Shown: positions 11,901 through 22,303 of the stretch, in pieces
Layout of the letters: every line of letters begins with the position of its first letter
Position numbering within the stretch: position 1 is the first letter of the stretch
Origin: Ectocarpus siliculosus
Lineage: Eukaryota; Sar; Phaeophyceae; Ectocarpales; Ectocarpaceae
Direction of reading: 5' to 3'
Assembly (NCBI GenBank): GCA_000310025.1
Contig: FN648639.1
Span: 72,974 to 99,637 of the forward strand
Length of the DNA: 26,664 bases
Made by a program: the position numbers and the translations under genes
The notes under the pieces: model-generated
The model's database searches: none
What the model was told of the DNA's origin: nothing
Seen by the model: the letters and a program-made list of their open reading frames with translations, nothing else

Positions 11901-12218
11901 ACGTTCTTTGGATCGGTCCCCGTTGGCACGCGCGGCGGCAGCGACCGGCCTCTCCTTAGGGGGCATGGCGCCGTTCAGGTCGTACAGCCTGTGCCTCTCT
12001 CTCCCGTTCTTAACGCCCGCAAGTCCTGGCGAGCGGAGGAGGTGGCCCTCCTCCTCCTCGAGCTCTAAAGGAGCGTCCGCCGTCCCGCTGCCCAACAGTC
12101 GCTCTCGCACGCCCTCTCGCTCGACCGTGAGTGGTTCAAGCCCCTGGGGTGGCCGGGCGGTGCGGGTGGAAGGCATCATGTTAGGATAGAAAGGCGACGA
12201 TTCAAGAAACCACGCCAT
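8966..12218 (-). CDS. Gene B: Lys-rich, low-complexity protein with candidate MBD-like segment
   Basis: I do not recognise the gene as a named family. The model has two exons, 12218-11322 and 10615-8966, joined in phase 0 (AAC/GTGAGT donor; acceptor aaaacag/AACGGA), about 848 aa. The start is the ATG at 12218 in a good context (gccgcgATGGCG), reading MAWFLESSPFYPN. Residues about 96-150 are five 11-residue repeats of the type DRSKERSSPNG. Residues about 283-338 cross the intron and read LPPGWEIIRSKQPEKN, then NGYACRWYVYKYGKG, LPNLKFKNLRDVEDFV. This has the layout of a methyl-CpG-binding-type domain (LPPGW start, Tyr-rich strand, then a fixed helix), a resemblance only. Lys-rich tracts (about 405-425 and further on) suggest nuclear localisation, and residues about 616-661 look helical (EEIVGAYSNKQARKELLAKL). 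The protein ends SGRLYL and a TAG. It may instead be the 3' part of gene A. Confidence 0.6.
10646..10664. repeat. G19 homopolymer (C19 on sense strand) upstream of gene B acceptor
   Basis: Nineteen G on the plus strand, so a C19 tract in the gene B transcript, ending 31 bases before the proposed start of exon 2. It is the only long pyrimidine run near this acceptor and probably serves as its polypyrimidine tract. Its exact length may be a sequencing estimate. Confidence 0.8.
11766..11932 (-). repeat. Five 33-bp tandem repeats coding DRSKER-type units
   Basis: The plus-strand word tctttggatcggtcc or a close variant recurs at 11773, 11806, 11839, 11872 and 11905, exactly 33 bases apart. In gene B each unit gives 11 residues (for example DRSKERSSPNG). 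Unit variation (DRFKERSFPNR, NRSKELPSPSG, DRSKDRSSPNG) keeps the frame and the basic, Ser-Pro character. Confidence 0.9.
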
Positions 12219-12644
12219 CGCGGCTCCAGCCCAAACTGTGTCAGTCCGGCAAGTCAAGGTCGTTGGATCCAGCTATCTTTCTTCGATGGGGCTGTTCAAG
12301 TCCCCACTTGGGGTGGAGACTTCCGAAAGCTGCTGCAAGCACGGCAAGTGGGATATCGCCGTACACTCAGTACCAATGCATGTGAGATCTGGGATATCAC
12401 ACCGGCAGATCGACCAAGCGGACAAAACCAAACAGGCAGGTACGTGCGCGCGCGTGCACGCGCCCATTCACGGCAACCAACAAAGCCGTCCGAGAACCTG
12501 AGCCAAACAACCTATCCCTTCATATCATACCTGAAAACAAGACAAAAATCGAACGCCACCAAACACAGAACCCGCACCCTAACCGCTGTCCCGTAGGCTA
12601 ACGGAACGTCCCGGAGTCACACCCGGAAGACCTCAAGTTACCGT
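12219..12644. other. Short spacer between gene A and gene B models
   Basis: About 430 bases with no open frame that I can support. In the two-gene model it carries the gene A 3' untranslated region and the gene B promoter. In the one-gene model it is intron. A possible acceptor, gatag/CTGGATCC, at 12273-12274 would extend exon 1 of gene B to 12272 in phase 0. Confidence 0.5.
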
Positions 12645-15600
12645 TCACAACTGGCGAGAGGGGAGCCAATCCTCCTCAAAAGGAAAAAAAGTATCGGGCC
12701 ATCCGTGCACTTCCACTTTCGGCAACCGAAACCAACCCACTAGATGGGTCAGCGCCGACGTCTTGTTCTCGGTTGCCAAAAACAAGCGTACCGTACAACA
12801 CAACAGCACAACAGAACACACCTTCCAGTTGTCGAGCGACTTTCCCGCCCAGGCGCTGCTTTCTCCGGGGCCGATGGTAGCCCTGATCACCGTCATGTTG
12901 ACGGGAATTTCTCCGACGCCCGCCTCAATCTCCCCGCCTTGTTCAACAAACTATTTTCGGGGGGCACACAACGGCGAGCGAAAAACGGTGTGTGTGTGTG
13001 TGTGCAAGGACAGGTGAGTGCCGACGTGGTTCCTCAGTCATTTGAGATTTGAGGGTGGACCACGCGAAGGACAGCAATCTCGAATCCGAGGAAAAACTGC
13101 TGCCTGTGCCTTCATCACATCCGGTTGTTGCAGTTACCTGGTGAAGCGTCACCTCCACTGGCCTATTTCGAGGAGGATTGGAAAGGAAAATACGGTATCG
13201 ACGTGCTGGTGGTAAATTACTTGGGAACCAGGGGGGGGGGGGGGGGACTCCTAATCCTGCATGCCGTAATCCTTTGACCATTGACCCTCGGGGGGGGGGG
13301 GGGGGGGGAAAAAAATTAAAAGGGGAATCTCCCCCCCCCCAAAAAAAAGGGGGGGCCCCGAAACCCCCCGGGGGGGGCCCAAAATTTTTCCCGGGGGGTG
13401 CCCTTTGGAAACCCCTTAAAAAAAAAAAAAAAAAAAAAATGTTTTTTTTGTAAAAAAAGTTTCGCAAAACCCCNNNNNNNNNNNNNNNNNNNNNNNNNNN
13501 NNNNNNNNNNNNNNNNNNNNNNNNNNNNNNNNNNNNNNNNNNNNNNNNNNNNNNNNNNNNNNNNNNNNNNNNNGGGGGGGGGGGGGGCAAAATACTTACA
13601 ATGGGAATCTCCCTCGCCCAGAAGTGAAGGCGGGACCGCATAGCCTCTCGGGTGCTGCCCAAGATTTCTGCCTGGGAGTGCCCTTGGAAGACCCTGACAA
13701 GAACAGAACATGAAAGAACATGCGTCTTGAGCAAACAAGCTCGAGCAAACCCACACAAAAAATCTTCCTACAGCAGTACCGCATGAATAAACCCAAATCG
13801 ACCAAGCGGCATTTCAAGAAAAAAACTACGAACTGAGAGACCACAACACAACACGAAATGCAAAACAGATCCGTCTTCGATTGCACGTGACAACCAAACA
13901 TAACATGCCAAAAAAAAATCCATCAAACCCCGAGGGGAGGCTGCGAAGAGCACCCCTGGGATTGGAAACAGCGAAACAGCAGACCGGCAAGGAGATCGAA
14001 GCAATGACTGGGAGGCACTACGTAGCTTGGAAGACCCCGTGAAAAACGGTCAGCGAACCAAAACCTCCTTCGTCAAGGGCAGGCAGACTGTTTCGAACAC
14101 AGTACAAACCATCCCGCCCCTGCCTGCCCCCGCTCCCGCTTCCGCCCCAAAGTCTGATGCCCCCCATTGGTGGTTGTATTTTCAAAGAGCGCCAAAACCT
14201 CTAGTAACAGCGAGACCGCTGGTCGCTGTTCCCCTTTTTCAGCCGGCTCACTTTCTGAGGTCCGAACTGCGGCCCGTCCGGGCTGCGCGCTGCCGCTCCA
14301 GCTGCCGCTGGCTTGGAGCGCCGCTTGTCGTCGCGCCCAACGTCCCTCCTCCTGCCGCGCCCTCTTGCTGCTTCTTCCCCTGCTGCTGCTGCTGCTGCTG
14401 CGGGTCCTTCTCTTCCGCTGCCGCTGCCGCTGCCGCCGCCGCCGCCGCCACCACCATCCCGACGCTGCCCAGCCTCCCGCCGCCCTCCCCGTTGTCACCC
14501 CAATGGACGCCGACCTTGCCCATCATCGCACCGCCGCCGCCGCCGCCCTCGGCGCCGCAGGCGCCGCTGTCCCCCCAACGGCCGCCGGCGACCGTGTTCC
14601 CGCGCCGAATCATCGACGCGACGCCCCCGGCAGACTTTGAGATGGGCCACTCCTCATCGAGACACCCGGCCGTCTCCTGCTTCCAGGACGTGAGCCCGCC
14701 GGCGACCAAGCCCACTGGAAGCACCGGCGGCGGGACGTAGGCTTCCGAGGGGGGCCGCTGGGGTTGTTGCTCCGCTCCTGCGGATCCCAGCTGGTAGTAG
14801 TCGTGGAAGTCGCGGGGAAAGTGGTTCGGGGCGGCGGTGGTGAAGCTAGCGGTGGAGTAGGAGGTGACCGTGGCGATGGCCGTGGGGTTAGGGACGCTGA
14901 TGTTGTCGTTGCCGTTGTTCGAGGGGCTGCCTCCCGTTTTCTCCTGCGGCGGCGGTGGCGGTGCCGGCAGCGGCGGGGTCGTGCTCTCTCGCAGCGTGAG
15001 CATGTTCTGGACGGCCTTGCGGTAGAGGTCTTGCGGCACGATCGGCGTCGGGACCAGCTTCCTGTCCGAAAACTTAATCGTCGACTGTACATTTTCGGTC
15101 GCGGTCGCGACAACAAACACGCAGCAGCGACACCAAAGTGTTTCGGTTAAGCATTAAATGCGCGTGACCAAAGTCGCCTTCGGGTTTGGCGCGAGAAAAA
15201 AGCATCCTATTCCGCAAAATGCAAACTTTTCCGCGCACTACCCAACAAGGCGAGACGACGACATGGACGACACCCACAGTGTTTATCATGCGTGCCAGCA
15301 GCCAACTTAACAGTCGCGTTTGGAAGGCTGCGGGTCCATTCACGACAAACCGTGAGATGGACATCGACGCAAGTAGTGCGAGGGCAGCGTCTCTAACCAA
15401 CAAAAAAAGTAGTCTCCCAAGTTTATTGTCGTACTGTACCGTACACGGAACGAACGCAAGTTGGTTGTATAGTCTAGTGGGAGAGAATTGAAAAAAGCAC
15501 CCCATCACCGGAAATCCGGGGTCACCATGAATAGATGTCGCGTAACCCCCTAGAACACTAACGTATGCCATGATACCAGCCAAGAGAGGATTGAACACCA

Positions 15601-18337
15601 CTCACGAGGGCGGGCCGCCCGTTTGACCAATAGGAGACCTGGTTCCTCCTTAGCAACGCGAGCTGCTTGGCCACTTCCTGCTGGTACCGTTGCTGCACTT
15701 CCTGAGTTGCCAACCAACGAACCAACGAAACGAACGGGCCCGTGTGGATTCGTGAGCAGCCGACGTGTACAATACGCAAAAGGTCACCATCGCGATGACG
15801 GCGAACAAAAAAAGCATTGGCAGCGGCAACAGAAACAACCGCAAAACAAATGGTACGACATCAACAGCAACAACAGACACAACATCACAGCTGAGAATCG
15901 ATGGTTCGATCTTAGCACCCACCGTCACAGACGTATTGACTTCCGAGACAGCGGTCGGCCACAAGGCAGACGTACGTCACGACCAAAGGCTCTACTGCTG
16001 CTGTCTAGGCAGACACGGGCCGTCATTTGGTGCACCCTTGGAAAAGAAGAACACATGTAACTTGCCAAGCGGAGACATGTCTCAGCCTTTTAGTTCACGT
16101 GCGACCCTGAATCGAATAGTGTGGCCAGGAAACCAAAAAGCTCCTGCAAAGAGGGTAGCTACCCTAGGGCGAAACAGCAAAATCGCGGAAACTCCCTCTG
16201 AATCAAGATCCTCAAAACCCGTTCATTCACAAAGGGCTCCAAATTCACACCACAATGGCTCACGTAGTTTCGGAAGTCACGGAAAGACGCTCACCACCTC
16301 CCCTCCCCTTCCGCGAAAACAAACTGTCCAGAGGGGGGTGGTCCTCCTACAACGCCTGGCACATCTTCTTTTGACGCGGAACCAAGGAACCAAGCCAAGA
16401 AAGACACAACGAACACGAAGCCTTCAGCCCAACAAACAATATTACACAACATTTATATTTCGGCTATATTTCGGCAATAAACAAGAAGAATCGGCAGGCC
16501 GTTCCTCCGTTGCCTCTTCGCACCACACACCTTGACATGGATCTGCGCTGCCGTCGGGGCCTGCGTCTGAGCAGCCTTGGCCTTCTTCATCTCCTGCAGC
16601 TCTAGGTTCCGCCTGTGTTCTTCGGCAGCAGTGGCCGTCTTCTGGAGGGGCTTCTGCTGGTTGCTCGGTCGCTTCGACTGTTGTTGTTGTTGTTGTTGTG
16701 GTGGTGGTTGATGCTTTTGGTGTTGTTGGATGTATCGTTGCTGAATCTCCATTATTTGCCTGGGCAACGCGTTGAGGGGGGGGGGGGGGGGCATGAGAAC
16801 ACATTCTGCGGGGCTGCTGGCTTCATCCACCGGGGTTATTACCACGTGGAAGGGTGCCTCGAACAGAAAGCACCAGAGAAAGTGAGAACGCCGAGGGAGT
16901 GAGGCACAAGGGGGGATGGGATAACGAGAGGTAGAGGGAAGGGGAATGAGAGAGATAGAGAACCAAAGGAGCCAAGGGAAAGGGAGAGTGACTGAGCACG
17001 AGAGAGCAGGGGGGGGAAGGGGGGGGGTTAGCACTGCCATTCTGATGGGCAAACAAGCCGGCCCTGCCGATACTCTGTTAGTTCGATTCCAGTACTGTAC
17101 CTCTGCATCTCCATGGTTCTCTTCTGCTCGTCCTTCTTGAGCTTCTCCCTCGCCAATCGCACTTTCACCAATTGCTCCTCCCTCGTTCTGCCAACCAAAA
17201 CAAAACCGTCCGATTGAGGTACCGCAGTAGAGCCAACACATGGAACTACCCTGGCCCATGAGAGCGAAACCGTTCCATCGAGGTAGAGCCAGCGCATGGA
17301 GTTCCTCTGGCCGATGAACCAAAACCAAACCAAAACAACCTTTCCGTGTGTGGTTTGGGAAAAGACGGGGCAAACACGCAAGATTTTCTCCGCACTATAA
17401 TTGCAGGCAATCCTGAGTATGTCCCGCGGTAGTCGTTCTAGCGAAAACGATCAAATTAGGAGAGCAGATAGCAGATGCTGTATCAACCCGAACCAACCAG
17501 GGAATGGCTTGATTGTTACCCGCGCGCAACACCCGCACAACGTCTGGGAACCCGTATGGCGGGGTCCCAGATCATGGCGCTTTGAATAAGCATATGCTGT
17601 TTTGGGGCGCGCTTGAGAATTACAACTGTCTTTTCATTGGTCAGCAGGGTCGACGCTAACACAAATTATAAAAAAATCACACACATACACCGGACGGCGC
17701 ACAGCGCACACACGAAAGAAGAACAAGACAACTTGTCCAACGGTGCCATACGCACTTCTGGCTGCGAGCGGCGTCGTCCTTCCAGAGCATAAGAAGCCTC
17801 TTCTCGTGCAGGTCCACCGGCGACGACGCCTTCTTCGCGACGGAGGCGGCGCCCGACGACGGCTGCCTGGCCGCGGGACTGTCAGAACCGGCGCCCTTCC
17901 TCTCCAGGCCGCCTGCCGGCTTGATCGGGCCGGGCGCAAGAAGATGGGCGGGAATCTTCGGTGCCCCCTGTTTGCCAGGAGTTTTCTGGGGCGAGGTTGG
18001 GGGGGGGCGGGGGGGGGCGGGGGTCTACTCGCGATCGGCAGGACTGTTGAGGGGAACGTATTGCGCCCGCCTGGGGTCGCTGATACAACTCATGTTCTTC
18101 TCGAGCATAGTCATACTGTACCCGTTAAAGTCAAGCGTTGTGGGGGGAGGCGCGGCGGGGAGCTTTGCAGCAACACGAAACCTTCGTATGAACGATAGTA
18201 GCTTACCTGCCCAGATACAACCCAGGGACGGGCAACGAACGACGCGGATCTAGCGCAAACGTTACAAACGTTTCAAAACCATTCTCCCACCAACCACAGC
18301 ACCAGCACCAGACGAACGGCAACAAACCAACTCCCGG

Positions 18338-18374
<37 letters not shown>

Positions 18375-19362
18375 CAAGCCCACACATCTACCTTCGTAGA
18401 GAGAGCGCCTGTAATACCCGACCCACCTTCTTCGTGTCTACAACGCGCGGTGGCGCCTTCTTGCCCTTTCCCGAGCTACCGCTGCCACCACTGCTACGAC
18501 CCGAATCCGCGGGGTCAACGACGCCCTTCCACGCGCTCCCGCTGGCGCCCTCGGCGCAGCCTCTCCCTCTCGGCGACCCGTGGCCCGAGAGCGGTTGCTT
18601 GGACACCATGCTTCGTTCCCATCCGGCCACCCCCCCTAGCCCGCCTTGCCCCTCTCTTGCCGACGCTCCTCCTCCTCCCTCTCGTGCGAACAGCCCCCCC
18701 GTGCCGCCGCTGCCGCGGCTCCCCGGCGACTTGTTGCTCACAATCGGGGCCCCCGCGATTCGGATGGAAGAAAATCCTACCCTCCCTCCCCCGCTACCAC
18801 CGCGGAGCCCCGGCGAACCGGCACCGCCAGGTGGAGGCCGGCCAGCCACCGTCGAGGCCGGGGCGGCTGCCACGGCCTTCTGGCCGTCCGCTGCTGCTAC
18901 CGCTGCTGCTGCTTCTTTTCCACCGGTGCTGCTGCTGCTGCCGTTCAGCTTCGCCTGGGCGGAAGAAGAAGCGGCGGGGGCGTCGTGCGGCCTTGCTGCA
19001 GCATGTAAGGGCGGTGGCGATCGACGGAAGCTCCCGCCGCCGACGGCGGCGGCACCGACAACTTCGACACCGTTGCTGCCGTTCTCATCACCACCAACGA
19101 CTCGCGTAGCAAGGCACCCGGCCACGGCCGCTGCTTGGGCCGGAGCGCCCACCAATCCAGCGCAAGGTGTGGCGGCGGCGTCGGCGGCGGCGGCGGCACC
19201 GCTACTATTGCCACCACCTCCGCCGCTACTACCCGCGGTGACGACAACAACGTCGTCGCTGTTGCGCGTGCCGCCATGGTCGGGAGCGACAGCTGAGCGC
19301 GGGGAGCTGCAAGAAAAGGCCTCGTTGCCACCTTTGCTGCTGCTACTACTGCTGCTGCTCCC

Positions 19363-19417
<55 letters not shown>

Positions 19418-22176
19418 CTACTTCCTGCTGCCGGGCCTGGTAGACTCTTGCTTCCGGCTGCGTTGGCACGTCTAGAGGGAGACCGTGGCGAAGACTCTAA
19501 GGACGAGACGGAGGAAGAGGAAAAGGATGATGACGACGATGACGATGACGAACAAGAATCCGACGACGAAGACGCAGATGCAGACGCCGGGGGAGGGGGG
19601 GGGGGCGTCTTGCCGCGGTTGCTGCTGGTTCCGTTGCCCGCACCGCCCCCCTTGCCCTTGCCCTTACCCTTGACGCCACTTTGCCCCCGGCCGTCATCGC
19701 TGTCGCTGCCGCTGCCCTCGCCCACCGCTTCGTTACCAGGGGTCGATCTGTTCTCCGTGAAGATGGGCAGATCGTACATTTCGGGACTCTGAAAGGTGCA
19801 AGCAGGGCCGCCGGGGGGGGGGGAAAAAGGGATGGACGCGCACGTGTTTCAAATCACAACAAAAAAACATGAGCCTTCTCTGTCGGCATGAAAATGCCGG
19901 CGTGAGACTCGTCGCCAGACAAATTCAGTGAGAGTTTTCTTGGCGCAAATTTTGGGGGGAAGCGAAAACCGCATAATAATGGCCGTCAGGGGGGCAAGGT
20001 CCCGCTGAATAAAATTGTGAAGCAATCTCGCGATAAACGTGAAGGGGGACTAAATGCTGCCACAAGGAGGTCGATCCGCACATCTGCGTGAGCCTGAACC
20101 AAAAAGAAACATCAATTGCGGCCATCACGACTCGAGGTGCTACGGAGAACGCCAACCCATGATGGGCCGGCGCCCGCTATGTCCTAGCCCGTGCGGGTGA
20201 CGTCACTGCGCACAGCGCTGTGCGACAAAAAAATAAAGAGGCGAAGTCCTGAAAGAGGAAGGACTTCCTAGCCTCCGGTTGTTGGACTGTGCCTACCGCT
20301 CAGTAGGGCCACATCTGTGAACATCGAATGAGTCTGAGAACGAAGAGAAAGAGAGCCATAGGTCCCCCTGCCAAACGATGCCACCCCGAACCGGCCCCGT
20401 TTCAAACATGCAAGCACAAGAGGTTGGCGTCCAGCAGATCAAGAGCTTTTCCCATGGCCTCATTTTTGAAGCACAGCAGCAGCAAGCAGAAGCGGGTTTC
20501 AAAACAATTCGTTCGACGGCTCACCCATCCGGCCGAACGGTACCACGGGAAGGAGTCGAGGAAGAGGGGGTTCCTCAGCGACAAGTCCAGCACGTCTTGG
20601 TCGGTCTGCCACGATCAACCAGCAACAGCAGAACAAAAGAAGAGCGGCTCAATGCGAAATAATAGACGTTCCTACGTACCCCCCAAACAAATAAACGACA
20701 ATGCTTCAGTAGTATATACTGTCCAGGGGACCATTGTATAACGAAGACCGAAGGTTGTCAAAGAGCAGTATCGAAAATACAAGCATGAGATTTCAGAGTG
20801 CGTCTCTTTACCGCTCGATTTTTCTTTCTTAATGTAACACAGCGAATCCATCTCTATCCAGCATCTCTATCCATGTTTCTTGAGTTTGTGAAGGTCTGGC
20901 ACACCCCCCCGCCGGCGTCACGAAACGTTTCTTCTTTTTTTTCTATTTACTGTTATAATACCAATAGTATGTAGCAAGTGTGTAGCACAACAGACCCATC
21001 TATTGCATATTCATGGACAAGGATCCAGGATTAGCAATTAACTCATAGTGTTAGCAGAGCACTACCTTTTACCCTGCGCCTTGTTGTGCGGAGCTTGCAG
21101 CCTTCACGAGCGAAAACGATCCAACAACGACCTGCTGTGCCATACATATCCGTCCCCAAGTCTCTTGATGATACAGCCCCCCCCCCCTCCATCAGCTACT
21201 GCCGCTAAATAAATCATGCATCCACACCTCGCAGCCCACCACGGGCCCGGCATTACGAAGCCACTTGAGAAACCCTCGTGGGGGATCCCACGTCGCCGTC
21301 TGATCAGCATCCTCCCAGCCTGGCGCCACGAGGTGCAGCTGGTTCACCCTGCAGTAAAACGTCCCCTGTGGCGCAAATGCAAAACCAAACGATGCCCATC
21401 GGCAAAGCACGTGTACAGTACTGCTGCAGCGTGGCAAAGAGGGCGGCACAGCCTGCGGCGAAGCGCGCACAGCGGTGCTTTGCTATGTGCTTCGAACGAC
21501 CTGGAAGATACGGGCGGACTGCGACGGTTTTTTTAGGACCCCCGATTTGCTCCGCTGCCGTTGTTTGTGTTGGATCCTGGCCTACCGTAGACTAATTAGG
21601 CTGTACTGCTGTAGACCACTTACTGGTACAGGAGTACCCTGCTGTATACTAGAGTTAGAGTGCAATGTTAATGTTTCCCTGAAAAACGAAAAACGCGCGC
21701 CCGCTGTGTAGGGCAGCGCCAAGAGGGGTGCGGTTGTGCGCTGGGTGCCGCCTGGCCTGCCCAAGCACGCACAGATCCACAGGGAGGGTGGACCTAGAAA
21801 GCCGATTTTCAAATCCCATGTACCGCAGGCAGTGTGGAGAGTGAGCCTGTGTGTGACCTTCGCGATCTGTATCTGTCTCATGGATGTAGCATACCTTCGA
21901 CTGGTACTTGCACTTGGCACACCTCGAGCATTTAAACCTCCGCGGGATCGAGGTCACCATGCTCGGTGCGAGGCGAGCACCACCGCGGGCATCCTCTTCG
22001 CTACTCGTACTACCGCTGTTGTCGCTGTTGTCGCCGCTGTCACTGCCGCTGCTACTGCTGCTGCTGCTGCTGCTGCTGCCGCTGCCGCTGCTGCGCTCCA
22101 TGTCCTGAGGGCTTTTCCTTGAACGCTTGTCGTCGTCACGGGCAGTTTCGTCTCTACCTTCCCTGCTCTCGCTCAT
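12645..22176 (-). CDS. Gene A: Ser-rich protein with Cys cluster and coiled coil (12 exons)
   Basis: The family is not recognised. Exons: 22176-21895, 21365-21228, 20605-20525, 19788-18427, 17967-17756, 17187-17101, 16759-16531, 15701-15606, 15084-14252, 13693-13600, 12950-12822, 12674-12645. All junctions are GT-AG and phase-compatible, giving about 1190 aa. The start is MSESREGRDETARDDD, followed by a Ser/Asp tract. A Cys cluster, FKCSRCAKC...FYC (Cys83, 86, 89, 99), spans exons 1-2 and may bind zinc; its CxxCxxC opening recalls CXXC fingers but the rest does not match. Exon 2 then reads LVAPGWEDADQTATWDPP, and exon 3 LDLSLRNPLFLDSFPWYRS. Exon 4 is 454 codons of Ser, Gly and Ala low complexity. 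Exons 6-8 are charged, Gln-rich coiled coil (TREEQLVKVRLAREKLKKDE; EVQQRYQQEVAKQLALLRRN). Exon 9 opens FSDRKLVPTPIVPQDLYRKA, then poly-Ala and poly-Gln. Exon 10 reads VFQGHSQAEILGSTREAMRS. The last exon and the separation from gene B are the least certain parts. Confidence 0.6.
13231..13473. other. Low-quality contig end: degraded second copy of gene A exon 10
   Basis: After poly-G runs (13231-13245, 13290-13308), the bases at 13309-13473 are a smeared copy of 13588-13751. The order aatct, C-rich, gggtgccctttggaaacccc, A-run, gcaaaacccc matches aatctccctcgccc, gagtgcccttggaagaccc, gacaagaacagaac, gagcaaaccc. Translated, GFQRAPPGKNFG mirrors VFQGHSQAEILG. Homopolymer inflation like this is typical of the unreliable tail of a sequencing read. 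Confidence 0.85.
13474..13573. other. Assembly gap of exactly 100 N
   Basis: One hundred N, a placeholder length, inside intron 10 of gene A. Both flanks begin or end in poly-G and carry the same exon, so the true gap size may be zero or negative. Confidence 0.98.
16776..16791. repeat. G16 homopolymer (C16 on sense strand) upstream of gene A exon 7
   Basis: Sixteen G on the plus strand. In the gene A transcript this is a C16 tract ending 17 bases before exon 7, in the usual place for a polypyrimidine tract. Confidence 0.85.
17195..17340 (-). repeat. Degenerate tandem duplication in gene A intron 5
   Basis: Two diverged units of about 60-66 bases share aaaccgtccgattgaggta / aaaccgttccatcgaggta, agagccaacacatggaacta / agagccagcgcatggagttc and ctggcccatga / ctggccgatga. 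A CCAAAA-rich stretch flanks them. They lie immediately upstream of the exon 6 acceptor. The units are too diverged for an exact boundary. Confidence 0.6.
17999..18023. repeat. Interrupted poly-G (poly-C on sense strand) upstream of gene A exon 5
   Basis: G9, C, G9, C, G5 on the plus strand. In the gene A transcript this C-rich tract lies 32-56 bases before the exon 5 acceptor. Confidence 0.8.
18343..18372. repeat. (AC)n microsatellite in gene A intron 4
   Basis: About fifteen AC units. On the sense strand this is (GT)n, lying 55-84 bases inside intron 4 of gene A, downstream of a second possible donor (CGAAG/GTAGAT at 18392-18391). Confidence 0.9.
19364..19414 (-). repeat. (CTG)17 on plus strand coding a Ser run in gene A exon 4
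   Basis: Seventeen pure CTG units. On the gene A strand these read as AGC codons, giving 17 consecutive Ser around residues 293-309, embedded in a longer Ser-rich block with mixed codons. Shorter runs of the same kind occur in exon 1 (about 22042-22080). A pure repeat of this length should vary between individuals. Confidence 0.9.
19813..19823. repeat. G11 homopolymer (C11 on sense strand) upstream of gene A exon 4
   Basis: Eleven G on the plus strand. In the transcript this C11 tract lies 25-35 bases before the exon 4 acceptor (ctttcag/AGTCCC). Confidence 0.8.
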
Positions 22177-22294
22177 CCTTTCGGGGATTGCTGCCTCTCG
22201 GCTTGTTGTAGAACAGAAATACGACCTTGAAACAAAGCGATCAGCCTTGTTGGTGCGGATCGCCTGTCTGGCTACTGACTGATGACAACGAACC

Positions 22295-22303
22295 TATATA
22301 TAA
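22295..22303 (-). promoter_or_regulatory. Possible TATA box of gene A
   Basis: On the minus strand the sequence reads TTATATATA, about 119 bases upstream of the gene A ATG at 22176. That spacing would leave a leader of roughly 90 bases. It is the only such motif I noticed in the immediate upstream region. Without a mapped transcription start it stays a guess. Confidence 0.35.

Noticed and set aside
11338-12189. Plus-strand open frame of 283 codons opposite gene B exon 1
   Set aside because: Mirror of the DRSKER repeats and Pro/Gly-rich tracts, with no protein-like features of its own.
12822-12896. Unspliced continuation of gene A exon 11 through to the stop at 12645
   Set aside because: The added residues (CSVVLLCCTVRLFLATENK and so on) are unlike the rest, and a consensus-type donor and T-rich acceptor bound the segment. 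It reaches the same stop, so it cannot be fully excluded.
13138-13162. 25-bp microexon in gene A intron 10 (aaatag / GTAACT signals)
   Set aside because: It has both splice signals, but it only fits the reading frame if exon 11 starts at a weak acceptor (caag/GCGGGG). The direct join of exon 10 to 12950 is simpler and in phase.
16600-19420. Repeated triplets considered as a CRISPR array or other regular array
   Set aside because: These are simple trinucleotide repeats within eukaryotic exons, with no spacer-repeat structure.
18434-19792. Plus-strand open frame of 452 codons opposite gene A exon 4
   Set aside because: It is the antisense of a Ser/Gly/Ala repeat-rich exon and reads only Leu, Pro and Ala runs. 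The minus frame joins neighbouring exons in phase; this one does not.
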